64,000 nucleotides of DNA, from positions 3,004,001-3,068,000 of the forward strand of contig NZ_AP022848.1 of NCBI RefSeq assembly GCF_011764485.1, given 5' to 3'. Position numbers and translations under genes: made by a program. Below are positions 33,944 through 42,401 of the stretch, piece after piece; position 1 is the first letter of the stretch, and each line of letters starts with the position of its first letter. The notes below the pieces were generated by a model that did not search any database, had not been told where the DNA came from, and saw only the letters and a program-made list of their open reading frames with translations. Source of the DNA: Bosea sp. ANAM02 (GTDB lineage Bacteria; Pseudomonadota; Alphaproteobacteria; Rhizobiales; Beijerinckiaceae).

Positions 33944-36292
33944 TTACTCAGCGGCTTGGGCGGAGCGCGAACCCGGCGGATCGAAGGCCTGGATCGGCGG
34001 CAGGTTGCCGTCGAAGCGCGCGACCTGCACCGTCGTGAGCTGGCCGGTGCAGCCCTGCGCCAGCGCCGAGGTGCCGATATCCCGCGTCAGCACGTTCGGA
34101 TTGCCGTGCACGCAGAGCGGTTTGTCCTCGCTCGGATCGGCGGGATCGTACCAGGCGCCGGTGGGCAACTGGATCACGCCCTTGCGGATGCCGTCGGTGA
34201 CATGCACGGCCGCGAGGCAGGCGCCGCGCTCGTTCGAAAGCCGGATGATGTCGCCATCGGCGATGCCGCGCAGCGCCGCATCGTCCGGGTGCATATGCGC
34301 GACCTCGCGCCCGCGATGCTTGGCGTCGCTGCTATGGCCGCCGAAATCGAACTGGCTGTGCAGCCGGGTGCGGGGCTGGTTGGCCACGAGCACATAAGGA
34401 TTGGTCTCGTCCGGCACGTTGCTGGCGCCGAGCCAGGTCGGGTGGCCGGGGCAGTCCGCCTCGCCGAAGCCGGCGATGGTCTCCGAGAAGATTTCGAGCT
34501 TGCCGGATGGCGTCGGCAGGGGCGCGCCATCGGGATCGGCGCGGAAGGCGCGCAGCTTGCCGCCATCGTCCGGCTGCTGCGGCAGGTCGAAGCCCTCGCC
34601 CGCCCAGAACTCGGCGAAGCTCGGTGCCGGCAGGCCTTTCGCGGCCAGCGCCGTGCGGGTCGGCTCGTAGAGATGCTCCAGCCATTGCCGGGCGGTGCGG
34701 CCCTCGGTGAAGGCCGCGCCCGTGCCGAGGCGCTCGGCCAGATCGGCGAAGATCGCGTAATCGTCGCGGGCCTCGCCATAGGGTGCGACCACCGGATGCA
34801 TCGGCACCAGCAGCGGGTCGTTGGGATTGCCGCCGATATCCTCGCGCTCCAGGGTCATCGTGCAGGGCAGCACGATATCGGCGTGGCGGGCCGTCGCGGT
34901 CCAGGCGAGCTCATGCACGACCAGCGTGTCGATGCGGGCAAAGGCCTGGCGCAGGCGGTTCAGGTCCTGATGGTGGTGGAACGGATTGCCGCCGGCCCAG
35001 TAGACCAGCTTGATCTCGGGATAGATCCGGGTCTGGCCGTTATAACGATAGGTCGTGCCCGGATTCAGCAGCATGTCGGCGATGCGCGCGACCGGGATGT
35101 AATCGCTGATCGGGTTCCTGCCCTGCGAGAAGGTCGGCATCGGCACGGCATTGTAGCGCCGGCCGTAATAGGCGATGGCGCCAAGGCCGTAGCCATAGCC
35201 GCCGCCGGGCAGGCCGATCTGGCCGAGCGCGGCTGCGAGCACCATGCCCATCCAGACCGGCTGCTCGCCATGGGTGGCGCGCTGCAGGGCGTGTGCCACG
35301 ACGATGAGCGCGCGCTTGCCGTGCAGGCGCTTCGCCAGCGCGACGATCTCCTGCGCCGACAGGCCGGCAATCGGGGCGGCCCAGGCCGCGTCCTTGGATT
35401 GGCCATCGGTCTCGCCAAGCAGATAGCGCTCGAAGACCGGCCAGCCGACCGTGTAGCGGTCGAGGAAGGCGCGGTCGTGCAAACCGTTGACGACGAGGGT
35501 ATGGACCAGAGCCATCATCAGCGCGGTGTCGCTGCCCGGTTTGTTGGCGATCCAGTCGGCACGGGCTCCGGCCGGCAGGTCGCTGCGCAGCGGGCTCGCC
35601 AGCACGAATTCGCAGCCGCGCGCCTGCGCCCGCTCCATCGCGCCGCGCTCGACATGGCGGCTGGTGCCGCCGCCGGCGACCATGCTGTTCTTCAAGGCCA
35701 TGCCGCCGAAGGCGAGCACGATCTCGCTGTGATCGGCGATCTGCTCCCAGGAGACGTTGCGTTTCACCAGATCCTCGTAGTCGCCGATGATATGCGGCAC
35801 GAGGACGGAGGAGGCCCCCGAGGAATAGCTGTTGACCGACTTCACATAGCCGCCGGTCGAGGTGTTGAGGAAGCGGTGGATCTGGCTCTGCGCGTGGTGG
35901 AAGCGCCCGGCGCTGGCCCAGCCATAGGAGCCGCCGAAGATCGCGCCGGGGCCGAAGCCATCGCGCACGCGGCGCAGTTCGCCGGCGAGCCTGTCGAGCA
36001 CCGCCGACCAGGACATCGGCACGTATTCGTCACGGCCGCGGCGGTCGTCAGGGCCGGGACCGTTCTCCAACCAGCCGCGCCGGACCATGGGCTGAACTAT
36101 GCGGGCGCGATGGCGCAGGGCCGCCGGGAAATTCTGAATGATCTCGTTGGGATCGGGGTCGCCCTCATGCGGACGGACCTCAAGCTGGCCTTCCTTCATA
36201 CGGGCCGAGAACACGCCCCAATGCGAGGTATGCGGGCGGAACGCCTCGCTTTCGGTCACAGCACCGCTTGCCGGAACGACTGGAGACGCCAT
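33944..36292 (-). CDS. Molybdopterin oxidoreductase, BisC/TorA-like sulfoxide or N-oxide reductase
   Basis: A 782-residue member of the DMSO reductase family. The N-terminus has SHWGVFSARMKEGQL, and the segment YVKSVNSYSSGASSVLVPHIIG includes the serine region that ligates Mo in the BisC/TorA/DorA group. Further MGD-binding segments include LAFGGMALKNSMVAGGG, YWAGGNPFHHHQDLNRL and, near the C-terminus, the NQPRTRLHSQFDFG segment. There is no N-terminal Cys cluster and no twin-arginine signal, so it is probably cytosolic like BisC, which reduces biotin sulfoxide and methionine S-sulfoxide. The ATG at 36292 is chosen because it has a good GAAGG ribosome site; the frame opens with a GTG at 36301. 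Confidence 0.88.
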   Translation of the reverse strand: MASPVVPASGAVTESEAFRPHTSHWGVFSARMKEGQLEVRPHEGDPDPNEIIQNFPAALRHRARIVQPMVRRGWLENGPGPDDRRGRDEYVPMSWSAVLDRLAGELRRVRDGFGPGAIFGGSYGWASAGRFHHAQSQIHRFLNTSTGGYVKSVNSYSSGASSVLVPHIIGDYEDLVKRNVSWEQIADHSEIVLAFGGMALKNSMVAGGGTSRHVERGAMERAQARGCEFVLASPLRSDLPAGARADWIANKPGSDTALMMALVHTLVVNGLHDRAFLDRYTVGWPVFERYLLGETDGQSKDAAWAAPIAGLSAQEIVALAKRLHGKRALIVVAHALQRATHGEQPVWMGMVLAAALGQIGLPGGGYGYGLGAIAYYGRRYNAVPMPTFSQGRNPISDYIPVARIADMLLNPGTTYRYNGQTRIYPEIKLVYWAGGNPFHHHQDLNRLRQAFARIDTLVVHELAWTATARHADIVLPCTMTLEREDIGGNPNDPLLVPMHPVVAPYGEARDDYAIFADLAERLGTGAAFTEGRTARQWLEHLYEPTRTALAAKGLPAPSFAEFWAGEGFDLPQQPDDGGKLRAFRADPDGAPLPTPSGKLEIFSETIAGFGEADCPGHPTWLGASNVPDETNPYVLVANQPRTRLHSQFDFGGHSSDAKHRGREVAHMHPDDAALRGIADGDIIRLSNERGACLAAVHVTDGIRKGVIQLPTGAWYDPADPSEDKPLCVHGNPNVLTRDIGTSALAQGCTGQLTTVQVARFDGNLPPIQAFDPPGSRSAQAAE

Positions 36293-36402
36293 CACCTTCA
36301 CCTTTCTGACTTGAACAGCCCTTCCTCATTCCGCTTGTCCGCTGCCGATCGCAAGGGGTTTTCGCGGAATGCGGACAAGCGCCGCACGCTTGGCCGCATG
36401 CA

Positions 36403-36437
36403 GAAGGGCCCGGCCGCTCTCCGCAGCCGGGCCCTTC
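36403..36437 (-). terminator. Strong hairpin after the amino-acid binding protein gene
   Basis: A perfect 12-bp stem, GAAGGGCCCGGC and GCCGGGCCCTTC, with an 11-base loop lies 30 bases after the stop of the upstream minus-strand gene. There is no T-run. It may stop or attenuate transcription into the molybdoenzyme gene, or protect the 3' end of a highly expressed binding-protein mRNA. Confidence 0.6.
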
Positions 36438-36466
36438 CCTATCCCGTCAGAACGGGCGAGCGGCGA

Positions 36467-37480
36467 TCAGCGGATCGGTGGAGCGTATTGCAGGCCGCCA
36501 TTGGTCCAGAGAGCATTCTGGCCGCGCGCGATCTTGAGCAGCGACTTCTCGCCGAGGTTGCGCTCGAACATCTCGCCGTAGTTACCGGTGGCCTTGATGG
36601 CGTTATAGGCCCAGTCGTTCTTGAGGCCGAGCGCCTCGCCGAAGGTGCCTTCCTTGCCGAGCAGGCGCTTGATCTCGGGATTGTCCGACTTCTCGCGCAT
36701 CTCGTCGACATTCGCCTGGGTCACGCCAAGCTCCTCAGCCGTGATCTGCGCGAAATGGACCCAGGTGACGATATCAAACCACTGGTCGTCGCCATGGCGG
36801 GTGACGTAGCCGAGCGGCTCCTTCGAGATCGTCTCGGGCAGGACGATGTGCTCGTCCGGGGCCTTGAAGCGCATGCGCTCGGAATAGAGGCCCGACGCGT
36901 CCGTGGTGAAGGCGTCGCAGCGGCCGCTCTGATAGGCCTCGGTCGCCTCGTTGTTGGTGGCGAAGGTCACCGGCTCGAACTTCATGTTGTTCTTGCGGAA
37001 ATAATCCGCGGTGTTGAGCTCGGTCGTAGTGCCCTGCTGGATGCAGATCGAGGCGCCGCTGAGCTCCTTCGCCGACTTGATGCCGAGCGACTTCTTCACC
37101 ATGAAGCCCTGGCCGTCATAGTAGTAGATCGGCCGGAAGTTCTGGCCGAGCGTCGTGTCGCGGCTCATGGTCCAGGTCGTGGTGGCGACGATGAGATCGG
37201 TCTCGCCCGCCTGGAGCGCCGTGATCCTGTCCTTCGACAGCAGTTGGACGAACTTCACCTTGGACTTGTCGCCGAAGACGGCCGCAGCCAGCGCCCGGCA
37301 ATAATCGGCATTGATGCCGGTCAGCACGCCGTTGGCGTCGGGCACGGCGAATCCGGCCAGATTGGCACCGGTGCCGCAGTTCAGGACACCGCGCGACTGG
37401 ATCGTCTTCAGGGTCTGCGCTTCGGCCGACACCGAAACGGCGCAAACGGCGGCAGCGGCAAGCGCCAAGGTCAACTTCAT
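36467..37480 (-). CDS. Amino-acid ABC transporter periplasmic binding protein, AapJ/BztA-like
   Basis: A 337-residue solute-binding protein with a Sec signal peptide (MKLTLALAAAAVCAVSVSAEA). Mature motifs are those of the general L-amino acid group: LKTIQSRGVLNCGTGANLAGFAVPDANG, GINADYCRALAAAVFGD, ALQAGETDLIVATTTWTMSRD and CIQQGTTTELNTADYF. No permease or ATPase genes are adjacent, so it is an orphan component that must use a transporter encoded elsewhere. Neighbouring PatB-like and BisC-like genes suggest a sulfur-containing amino acid as a possible ligand, but this is inference. Confidence 0.9.
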   Translation of the reverse strand: MKLTLALAAAAVCAVSVSAEAQTLKTIQSRGVLNCGTGANLAGFAVPDANGVLTGINADYCRALAAAVFGDKSKVKFVQLLSKDRITALQAGETDLIVATTTWTMSRDTTLGQNFRPIYYYDGQGFMVKKSLGIKSAKELSGASICIQQGTTTELNTADYFRKNNMKFEPVTFATNNEATEAYQSGRCDAFTTDASGLYSERMRFKAPDEHIVLPETISKEPLGYVTRHGDDQWFDIVTWVHFAQITAEELGVTQANVDEMREKSDNPEIKRLLGKEGTFGEALGLKNDWAYNAIKATGNYGEMFERNLGEKSLLKIARGQNALWTNGGLQYAPPIR

Positions 37481-37583
37481 TGTTTCATCCCCAGGTGACA
37501 GTAGTGCTCACGATGTTCCACGCGGCCCGGCTCCCGTCAATCGGCAGCACGAGCCTGTCCTTCCCAAAGGTCGCCGTCGCCGC

Positions 37584-38768
37584 CTATTGCAGGTCGGCGA
37601 AGGCGCGCTTCAGGCGTTCCACCGCCTCCGAGACGACATCGCGCGGCGTCGCCAGATTGAAGCGCAGGAAGCTCTCGCCACCCTTGCCGAAGGTCGGGCC
37701 GTGATTGACGGCGATCCTCGCCTGCTTCTCGACGCGCGCGGTGAACTCGGCCGGGTCCATCCCCGTCCCCGAGAAATCCGCCCAGGCGAGATAGGTCGAT
37801 TCCAGCGGCATCGAGCGCACGCCCGGAATGGAATCGATGCCGGCATCGAAGATGCGGCGGTTGCCGTCGAGATAGAGGTTGAGCGCATCGACCCAGGCCG
37901 CGCCCTCGGGGCTGTAGGCGGCCGTCGCCATCGCCATGCCGAAGGAATTCGGGGAGATGCCGAGCGCCTCCATGCGCCCGCGGAACAGCGCCCGCAGCCG
38001 CTCGTCGGGAATGATGACGTTGCCGATATGGGCGCCGGCGATGTTGAAGGTCTTCGTCGTCGCCGTCATCATCACCAGACGGTCCATGATCTCGGGCGCC
38101 GCGACCGGCATCACCATGTGCTTGTGGCCGGGCATGACGAGGTCGTGATGGATCTCGTCCGAGACCAGGATGAGGTCGTGGCGCTTGCAGAAATCGGCGA
38201 TCGCCCGCAATTCGTCGCGCGTCCAGACCCGCCCGCCGGGATTATGCGGCGAGCAGAGGATGAACATGCGCTCCTTGCCGGTCATCGCGGCATCCCAGGC
38301 GGGGATGTCGAGCACGTAGCGGCCCTCCTCGCGCGCCAGCGGGCATTCGACGACATGCCGGCCGGACGCCGCGACGATGCGCGCGAAGGCATGATAGACC
38401 GGCGTCATCAGCACGACGCCGTCACCGGGTCTGGTATAGGCCTCGACGCAGAGCGCAGTACCGTTCACCAGGCCATGGGTGGTGAAGACCGAGGCCGGCT
38501 CGACCTCCCAGCCGTGCCGGTTCGCCATCCACCAGCGGATCGCGGCGAGATAGGCACGATCATCGCCGAAATAGCCGTAGATGCCATGGGCGGTCATGGC
38601 TTCGAGAGCGTTCTGCACGCAGGAAGGCGGGCGGAAATCCATATCCGCCACCCACATCGCGATGCCGCCATCGGCCGGCACGCCATAGACGGTCTCCATC
38701 TTGTCCCATTTGGCCGAATGGGTGCCGCGGCGATCGATCCGCTCGTCGAAATTGGTAGAAAGTTGCAT
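37584..38768 (-). CDS. PLP-dependent aminotransferase/C-S beta-lyase, MalY/PatB type
   Basis: A 394-residue fold-type I PLP enzyme. MWVADMDFRPP and GIYGYFGDD near the N-terminus are hallmarks of MalY/PatB proteins. The PLP-binding part has CSPHNPGGRVWTRDEL, LVSDEIHHDLV and the Schiff-base lysine in ATTKTFNIAGAHIG (about residue 238). PatB-type enzymes cleave cystathionine and other cysteine S-conjugates to thiols, pyruvate and ammonia. It is the first gene of a leftward series and is divergent from the amidohydrolase gene. Confidence 0.88.
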   Translation of the reverse strand: MQLSTNFDERIDRRGTHSAKWDKMETVYGVPADGGIAMWVADMDFRPPSCVQNALEAMTAHGIYGYFGDDRAYLAAIRWWMANRHGWEVEPASVFTTHGLVNGTALCVEAYTRPGDGVVLMTPVYHAFARIVAASGRHVVECPLAREEGRYVLDIPAWDAAMTGKERMFILCSPHNPGGRVWTRDELRAIADFCKRHDLILVSDEIHHDLVMPGHKHMVMPVAAPEIMDRLVMMTATTKTFNIAGAHIGNVIIPDERLRALFRGRMEALGISPNSFGMAMATAAYSPEGAAWVDALNLYLDGNRRIFDAGIDSIPGVRSMPLESTYLAWADFSGTGMDPAEFTARVEKQARIAVNHGPTFGKGGESFLRFNLATPRDVVSEAVERLKRAFADLQ

Positions 38769-39070
38769 GGGACCCTGCCGGCTAACACGGAGAATATCCT
38801 TCCCCTAGCAGGTCTCCCGGGAGAACGCAGCCACTGCCGAGCGCAATGCCGGGGCACGACCGGCGCATTCGTAGCTGGCCCCAAGGCAACCGGCCGCGCG
38901 CGGGCTCATCCATGCCAGGTCGACCTTGAACGGGAAAACGGAGACCGCCATTGCGCGCGAAGAAAAGGACATTGATCGATTTGGAGCGCCCCTCGGCCGC
39001 CTGCAGTGGATAAAGTGCGTGCCGCAGCATCCGCAACCACGGCCGCCCGCCCGGTCAATCAGGAACCTCG
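38769..39070. other. Divergent intergenic region
   Basis: These 302 bases separate the divergent PatB-like and amidohydrolase genes and should contain both promoters. I see no RNA gene, repeat or convincing operator. Short open frames here have no ribosome site and unlikely composition. Confidence 0.4.
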
Positions 39071-40258
39071 ATGTCCGACCTGCTCGTCACCAATGTCCGC
39101 CCCGACGCGAAGACCACGTCCGACATCCTGATCCGTAACGGCAGGATCGCCGCGGTCGCGCCGAACCTGCCGCGCAAACCCGGACTGCCGGTCCATGACG
39201 GCGGCGGCGCGATCGCCATCGCCCCCTTCGTCGAGCCGCATGTGCATCTCGACAAGATCCTCTGGGGCCTGCCCTGGCACGGCATCAGCGTCCCCCGCAC
39301 CCTGCGGGAGATGATCGACAACGAGGTCGAGATCCGCAGGACCCTGCCGTGGGGAGTGCTGGAGCGCGCCGGCAATCTGATGCGCCAATGCATCGCGATG
39401 GGCTCGACGCATATCCGCAGCCATGTCGACATCTCGACCGCGTACAAGCTGGACAATCTGCACGGGGTCCTGAAGGCCTGGGAGAAGACGAAGCATGCCG
39501 TCGGGCTGGAGCTCGTCGCCTTCCCGCAGACCGGCATGATGATCGATCCCGGCACGGCCGATCTGATGGAAGCGGCGCTCGGCGAGGGCGCCTCGGTGAT
39601 CGGCGGCATCGATCCGGGCGGCATCGACGGCGATCCGAAGGGCCATCTCGACACGATCTTCGACATCGCCAGCCGCAAGGGCGCCAAGATCGATATCCAC
39701 CTGCACGAGGCTGGCGACCTCGGCCTGTTCGAGATGGGCCTGATCGTCGAGCGGACCAGGGCGCTCGGCATGCAGGGTCGCGTCGTCGTCAGCCACGCGT
39801 TCTGCCTGGGCGATCCCCAGCGCGACAAGGTCGAGCGCATGATCGACGGCGTGGTCGAGGCGCGCATCGGCATCATCTCGTCGGTTCCCGGCGCGAACGT
39901 GTTTCCGCCGATGTTCGAGCTGGCACGGCGCGGCGTGAAATGCGCCGTCGCCTCGGATTCGCTGCGCGACACCTGGAACCCGCACGGCAATGGCGACATG
40001 CTGGAGCGCTGCTGGCTGCTGGCCTACCGGACCGGCAGCCGGACCGACGACAGGCTGATCGAATGCCTGGGCATGGGCACCAGCCGCGGCGCCGAGCTGC
40101 TCGACCTGCAGGGCCATGGCCTGGAGATCGGCTGCGAGGGCAGCCTCGTCCTCATCGCCGGCGAAAACCTGGCCCAGATCGTGGTCGACCGGCCCCAACG
40201 CGCGCTGGTGGTGAAGAACGGCCGCATCGTCGCCCGCAACGGCCAATGGGTCGACTGA
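39071..40258 (+). CDS. Amidohydrolase, cytosine deaminase-like
   Basis: A 395-residue metal-dependent hydrolase. The metal-binding motif is PHVHLDK (about residue 55) preceded by IAIAPFVE; later ligands are in IRSHVDIS, DIHLHEAG, VVSHAFCLGD and the aspartate of VASDSLRDTWNPHGNGDML. The order matches the CodA/AtzC-like group of deaminases and hydrolases acting on cyclic amidines or ureas. The last helix has the KNGRIVARNGQWVD end typical of CodA. The physiological substrate is not evident from neighbours. Confidence 0.85.
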   Translation: MSDLLVTNVRPDAKTTSDILIRNGRIAAVAPNLPRKPGLPVHDGGGAIAIAPFVEPHVHLDKILWGLPWHGISVPRTLREMIDNEVEIRRTLPWGVLERAGNLMRQCIAMGSTHIRSHVDISTAYKLDNLHGVLKAWEKTKHAVGLELVAFPQTGMMIDPGTADLMEAALGEGASVIGGIDPGGIDGDPKGHLDTIFDIASRKGAKIDIHLHEAGDLGLFEMGLIVERTRALGMQGRVVVSHAFCLGDPQRDKVERMIDGVVEARIGIISSVPGANVFPPMFELARRGVKCAVASDSLRDTWNPHGNGDMLERCWLLAYRTGSRTDDRLIECLGMGTSRGAELLDLQGHGLEIGCEGSLVLIAGENLAQIVVDRPQRALVVKNGRIVARNGQWVD

Positions 40259-40276
40259 AGGCCTTATGGGAGCCCC

Positions 40277-40303
40277 ATGCGGGATCGACACGATCGGTCC
40301 CGC
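40277..40303. terminator. Imperfect hairpin at a convergent junction
   Basis: The stem GCGGGATCG and CGATCGGTCCCGC, with a four-base bulge, lies just after the amidohydrolase gene and before the end of the opposing MFS gene. It may terminate either transcript. There is no T-run. Confidence 0.4.
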
Positions 40304-40348
40304 GCGCTGGCCGGTATGTTCCGGCCAGCGCGATCCTGCGCATCCGCC

Positions 40349-41980
40349 TCAGCGCTTCGTTGCTTCGCCGGAATCGCCGAGCCTCCCCGGCGCATCGACA
40401 TGCAGGAAATGCCGTACGACCGGCCCTTCCGCCCCGGCATGAAACCGCCGCACGCTATCCTGAAGGTCGGCATCGGCCTTCGATACGCGGCGATGCTGGC
40501 GCAGATGCTCGGCCCAGGACGAGACCATGAACCATTCGACCAGCTTGTCCGGATCGGCGGTGTCCTCGGTGATGCCCCAGCCATAGGCGCCGTCGCGGCG
40601 GCGCTCGACCGAGAGCGCGTTGATCGCGCGCAGGAAGGCCTCGCGATCGGCCTGCGGGACGTTGTACTCGATCAGGACCAGGACCGGGCCGCGGTCATGG
40701 GCGATCTCAGCCGCGACGAGCGGCTCCGGCCAATGGTTGGAGGGCGCGAGATCGGCCTCGCCGGCAGGGAGCTTGACCCGATGCATGACGAGACCGGCAA
40801 CCAGCAGCGCGGCCGCGCCGATCAGGAGGGTGCCGCGGATGCCGACCGCTTCCGCGACCGTTCCCCAACCGAGACTGCCGGCGGTCATCGCGCCGTTGAA
40901 CACGGTGAGATAGACGGCCAGCGCCCGCCCGCGCACCCAGTTCGGCAAGATCGCCTGCGCCACGCCGTTGAGTGTCGTCAGCGCGACGATCCAGGCCGCG
41001 CCGAGCAGCAGCAGGATGACGATCGCCAGCCATTGCGGCGGCGCCAGCGTCAGCGCCGCCATCACGGCGGCAGCGACCACGGCCGCAAGCAGCAGCAACC
41101 CGTCGGAGTCGAGCCGGATGCGCAGGCGTGGCAGCAGCACGGCGCCGCCGATCGCACCCGCGCCGACAGCGCCGAGCAGGACGCCGTAGAAGCTGGCGCT
41201 GCCGCCGAGCAGGTTGCGTGCCACCAGCGGCAGCAGGGCCCAGACCGCGCTGGCGCAGGCGAAGAAGATCGCGGCGCGCAGCAGAACGACATGCAATTCG
41301 CGGCTGGCCTTTGCGTAACGCAGGCCGGCACGGAAAGCCCCGGCGAAGCGCTCGCTCAGCGCATCGTCGGCACCGGGCGGGCGGCGCCACCAGAGCAGGG
41401 CGGCGATGACGATGACGTAGCTCGCGACATCGGCGCCATAGGTTAAGCCGGCGCCGAAGGCGGCAAGGATCAGCCCGCCCAGGGCCGGGCCGATGGCGCG
41501 CGAGATGTTGATGCCGAGCGAGTTCAATGCGACGGCGCTCTTGAGGTCGGCCTTGCCGACGAGCTCGGGCACGATCGCCTGCCAGGTCGGCGCCATCAGC
41601 GCTGCGCCGACACCGCCGAGGAAGGTGAGGCCGACGAGCGCAGGCACGCTGAGCTGGCCGAGGCTCGCCAGCGCCATCAGCGAGAGACTGACGCAGCCGA
41701 GCAGGATCTGGATGGCGATCAGGAAGCGGCGGCGGTCGAGGATGTCGGAGAGCACGCCGGCGGGAATCGCCAGCAGGAAGATCGGCAGCGTCGCCGCCGC
41801 CTGTACCAGAGCGACGGCGGCCGGCGCGCCGGAGAGGTCCGCGACCAGCCAGGCGCTGGCGACATCGCGCATGAACGAGCCGATATTGCCGATGATCGTC
41901 GCCGCCCAGAGCACGGCGAAGAGCTTCTGGCGCAGTGGCGCGAAGCCGGAGGATGGCGCCGGCGGCGTGACGGCGCTCAT
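40349..41980 (-). CDS. MFS_3 transporter with C-terminal monooxygenase-like (ABM) domain
   Basis: A 543-residue protein. The first 410 residues are a 12-helix transporter of the MFS_3 (enterobactin exporter/EntS-like) family, with FAVLWAATIIGNIGSFMRDVASAWLVADLSG at the start and AIPAGVLSDILDRRRFLI as the helix 2-3 loop. The soluble tail (about 425-543) starts VLVLIEYNVPQADREAFLRAI and resembles the small ABM/EthD-like ferredoxin-fold domains often attached to this family. The start is the ATG at 41980, which overlaps the DoxX stop (TGATG); a GTG lies one codon upstream. It is the last gene of the XapX-amidohydrolase-DoxX-MFS operon, so export of a small organic compound is likely. Confidence 0.86.
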   Translation of the reverse strand: MSAVTPPAPSSGFAPLRQKLFAVLWAATIIGNIGSFMRDVASAWLVADLSGAPAAVALVQAAATLPIFLLAIPAGVLSDILDRRRFLIAIQILLGCVSLSLMALASLGQLSVPALVGLTFLGGVGAALMAPTWQAIVPELVGKADLKSAVALNSLGINISRAIGPALGGLILAAFGAGLTYGADVASYVIVIAALLWWRRPPGADDALSERFAGAFRAGLRYAKASRELHVVLLRAAIFFACASAVWALLPLVARNLLGGSASFYGVLLGAVGAGAIGGAVLLPRLRIRLDSDGLLLLAAVVAAAVMAALTLAPPQWLAIVILLLLGAAWIVALTTLNGVAQAILPNWVRGRALAVYLTVFNGAMTAGSLGWGTVAEAVGIRGTLLIGAAALLVAGLVMHRVKLPAGEADLAPSNHWPEPLVAAEIAHDRGPVLVLIEYNVPQADREAFLRAINALSVERRRDGAYGWGITEDTADPDKLVEWFMVSSWAEHLRQHRRVSKADADLQDSVRRFHAGAEGPVVRHFLHVDAPGRLGDSGEATKR

Positions 41981-42399
41981 CACGCGTCTCCCTTGCGCCG
42001 CGACAGATCATCGAGCGCGACCAGGATGAAGCCGCCGACCAGGCCGAGATGCTCGAAGAACCCGTTCATCGCCATGGTCCTCCCCTGCCCGGCCGGAAGC
42101 TCCCAGAAGCGGATGGCGACGAGCGTCGCGGCCAGCGTGAATCCGGCGAGCGCCAGCGCTGCAAGCCATCGCCAGCGGCCGGTCAGGATCATCGCGGCGG
42201 CGGTGAGTTCGAAGATGATCACGCCGACCGCGAAGAGCGGCGCCGGCGTCAGGCCGAAATGGCTCATCTCGGCGAGCGCACCGGGGAAGTCGAAGATCTT
42301 GGTCAGCGGCCCCTGGATGTAGGCGGCGCAGAGCAGGAGCAGCGCGAACCAGCGCAGAGGGCCTGTCTTCGGCGTGGAGAGATGGCCGTCGCCCGCCAT
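41980..42399 (-). CDS. DoxX family membrane protein
   Basis: A 139-residue protein with four predicted helices. It has the typical DoxX start (RWFALLLLCAAYIQGPLTKIFDFPGAL), then FGLTPAPLFAVGVIIFELTAAAMILTGRW and a C-terminal helix with NGFFEHLGLVGGFILVAL. DoxX proteins are associated with redox stress or with quinone-linked membrane enzymes, but their general role is unsettled. The start at 42399 follows the upstream amidohydrolase stop by two bases and its stop overlaps the MFS start, so it is clearly in the operon. Confidence 0.88.
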   Translation of the reverse strand: MAGDGHLSTPKTGPLRWFALLLLCAAYIQGPLTKIFDFPGALAEMSHFGLTPAPLFAVGVIIFELTAAAMILTGRWRWLAALALAGFTLAATLVAIRFWELPAGQGRTMAMNGFFEHLGLVGGFILVALDDLSRRKGDA

Positions 42400-42401
42400 G
42401 C

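Noticed and set aside
33851..37498. A 1215-codon open frame on the plus strand over the molybdoenzyme and binding-protein genes
   Set aside because: Composition (His/Arg/Gly/Ala-rich) is typical of antisense translation; the minus-strand genes have clear family motifs.
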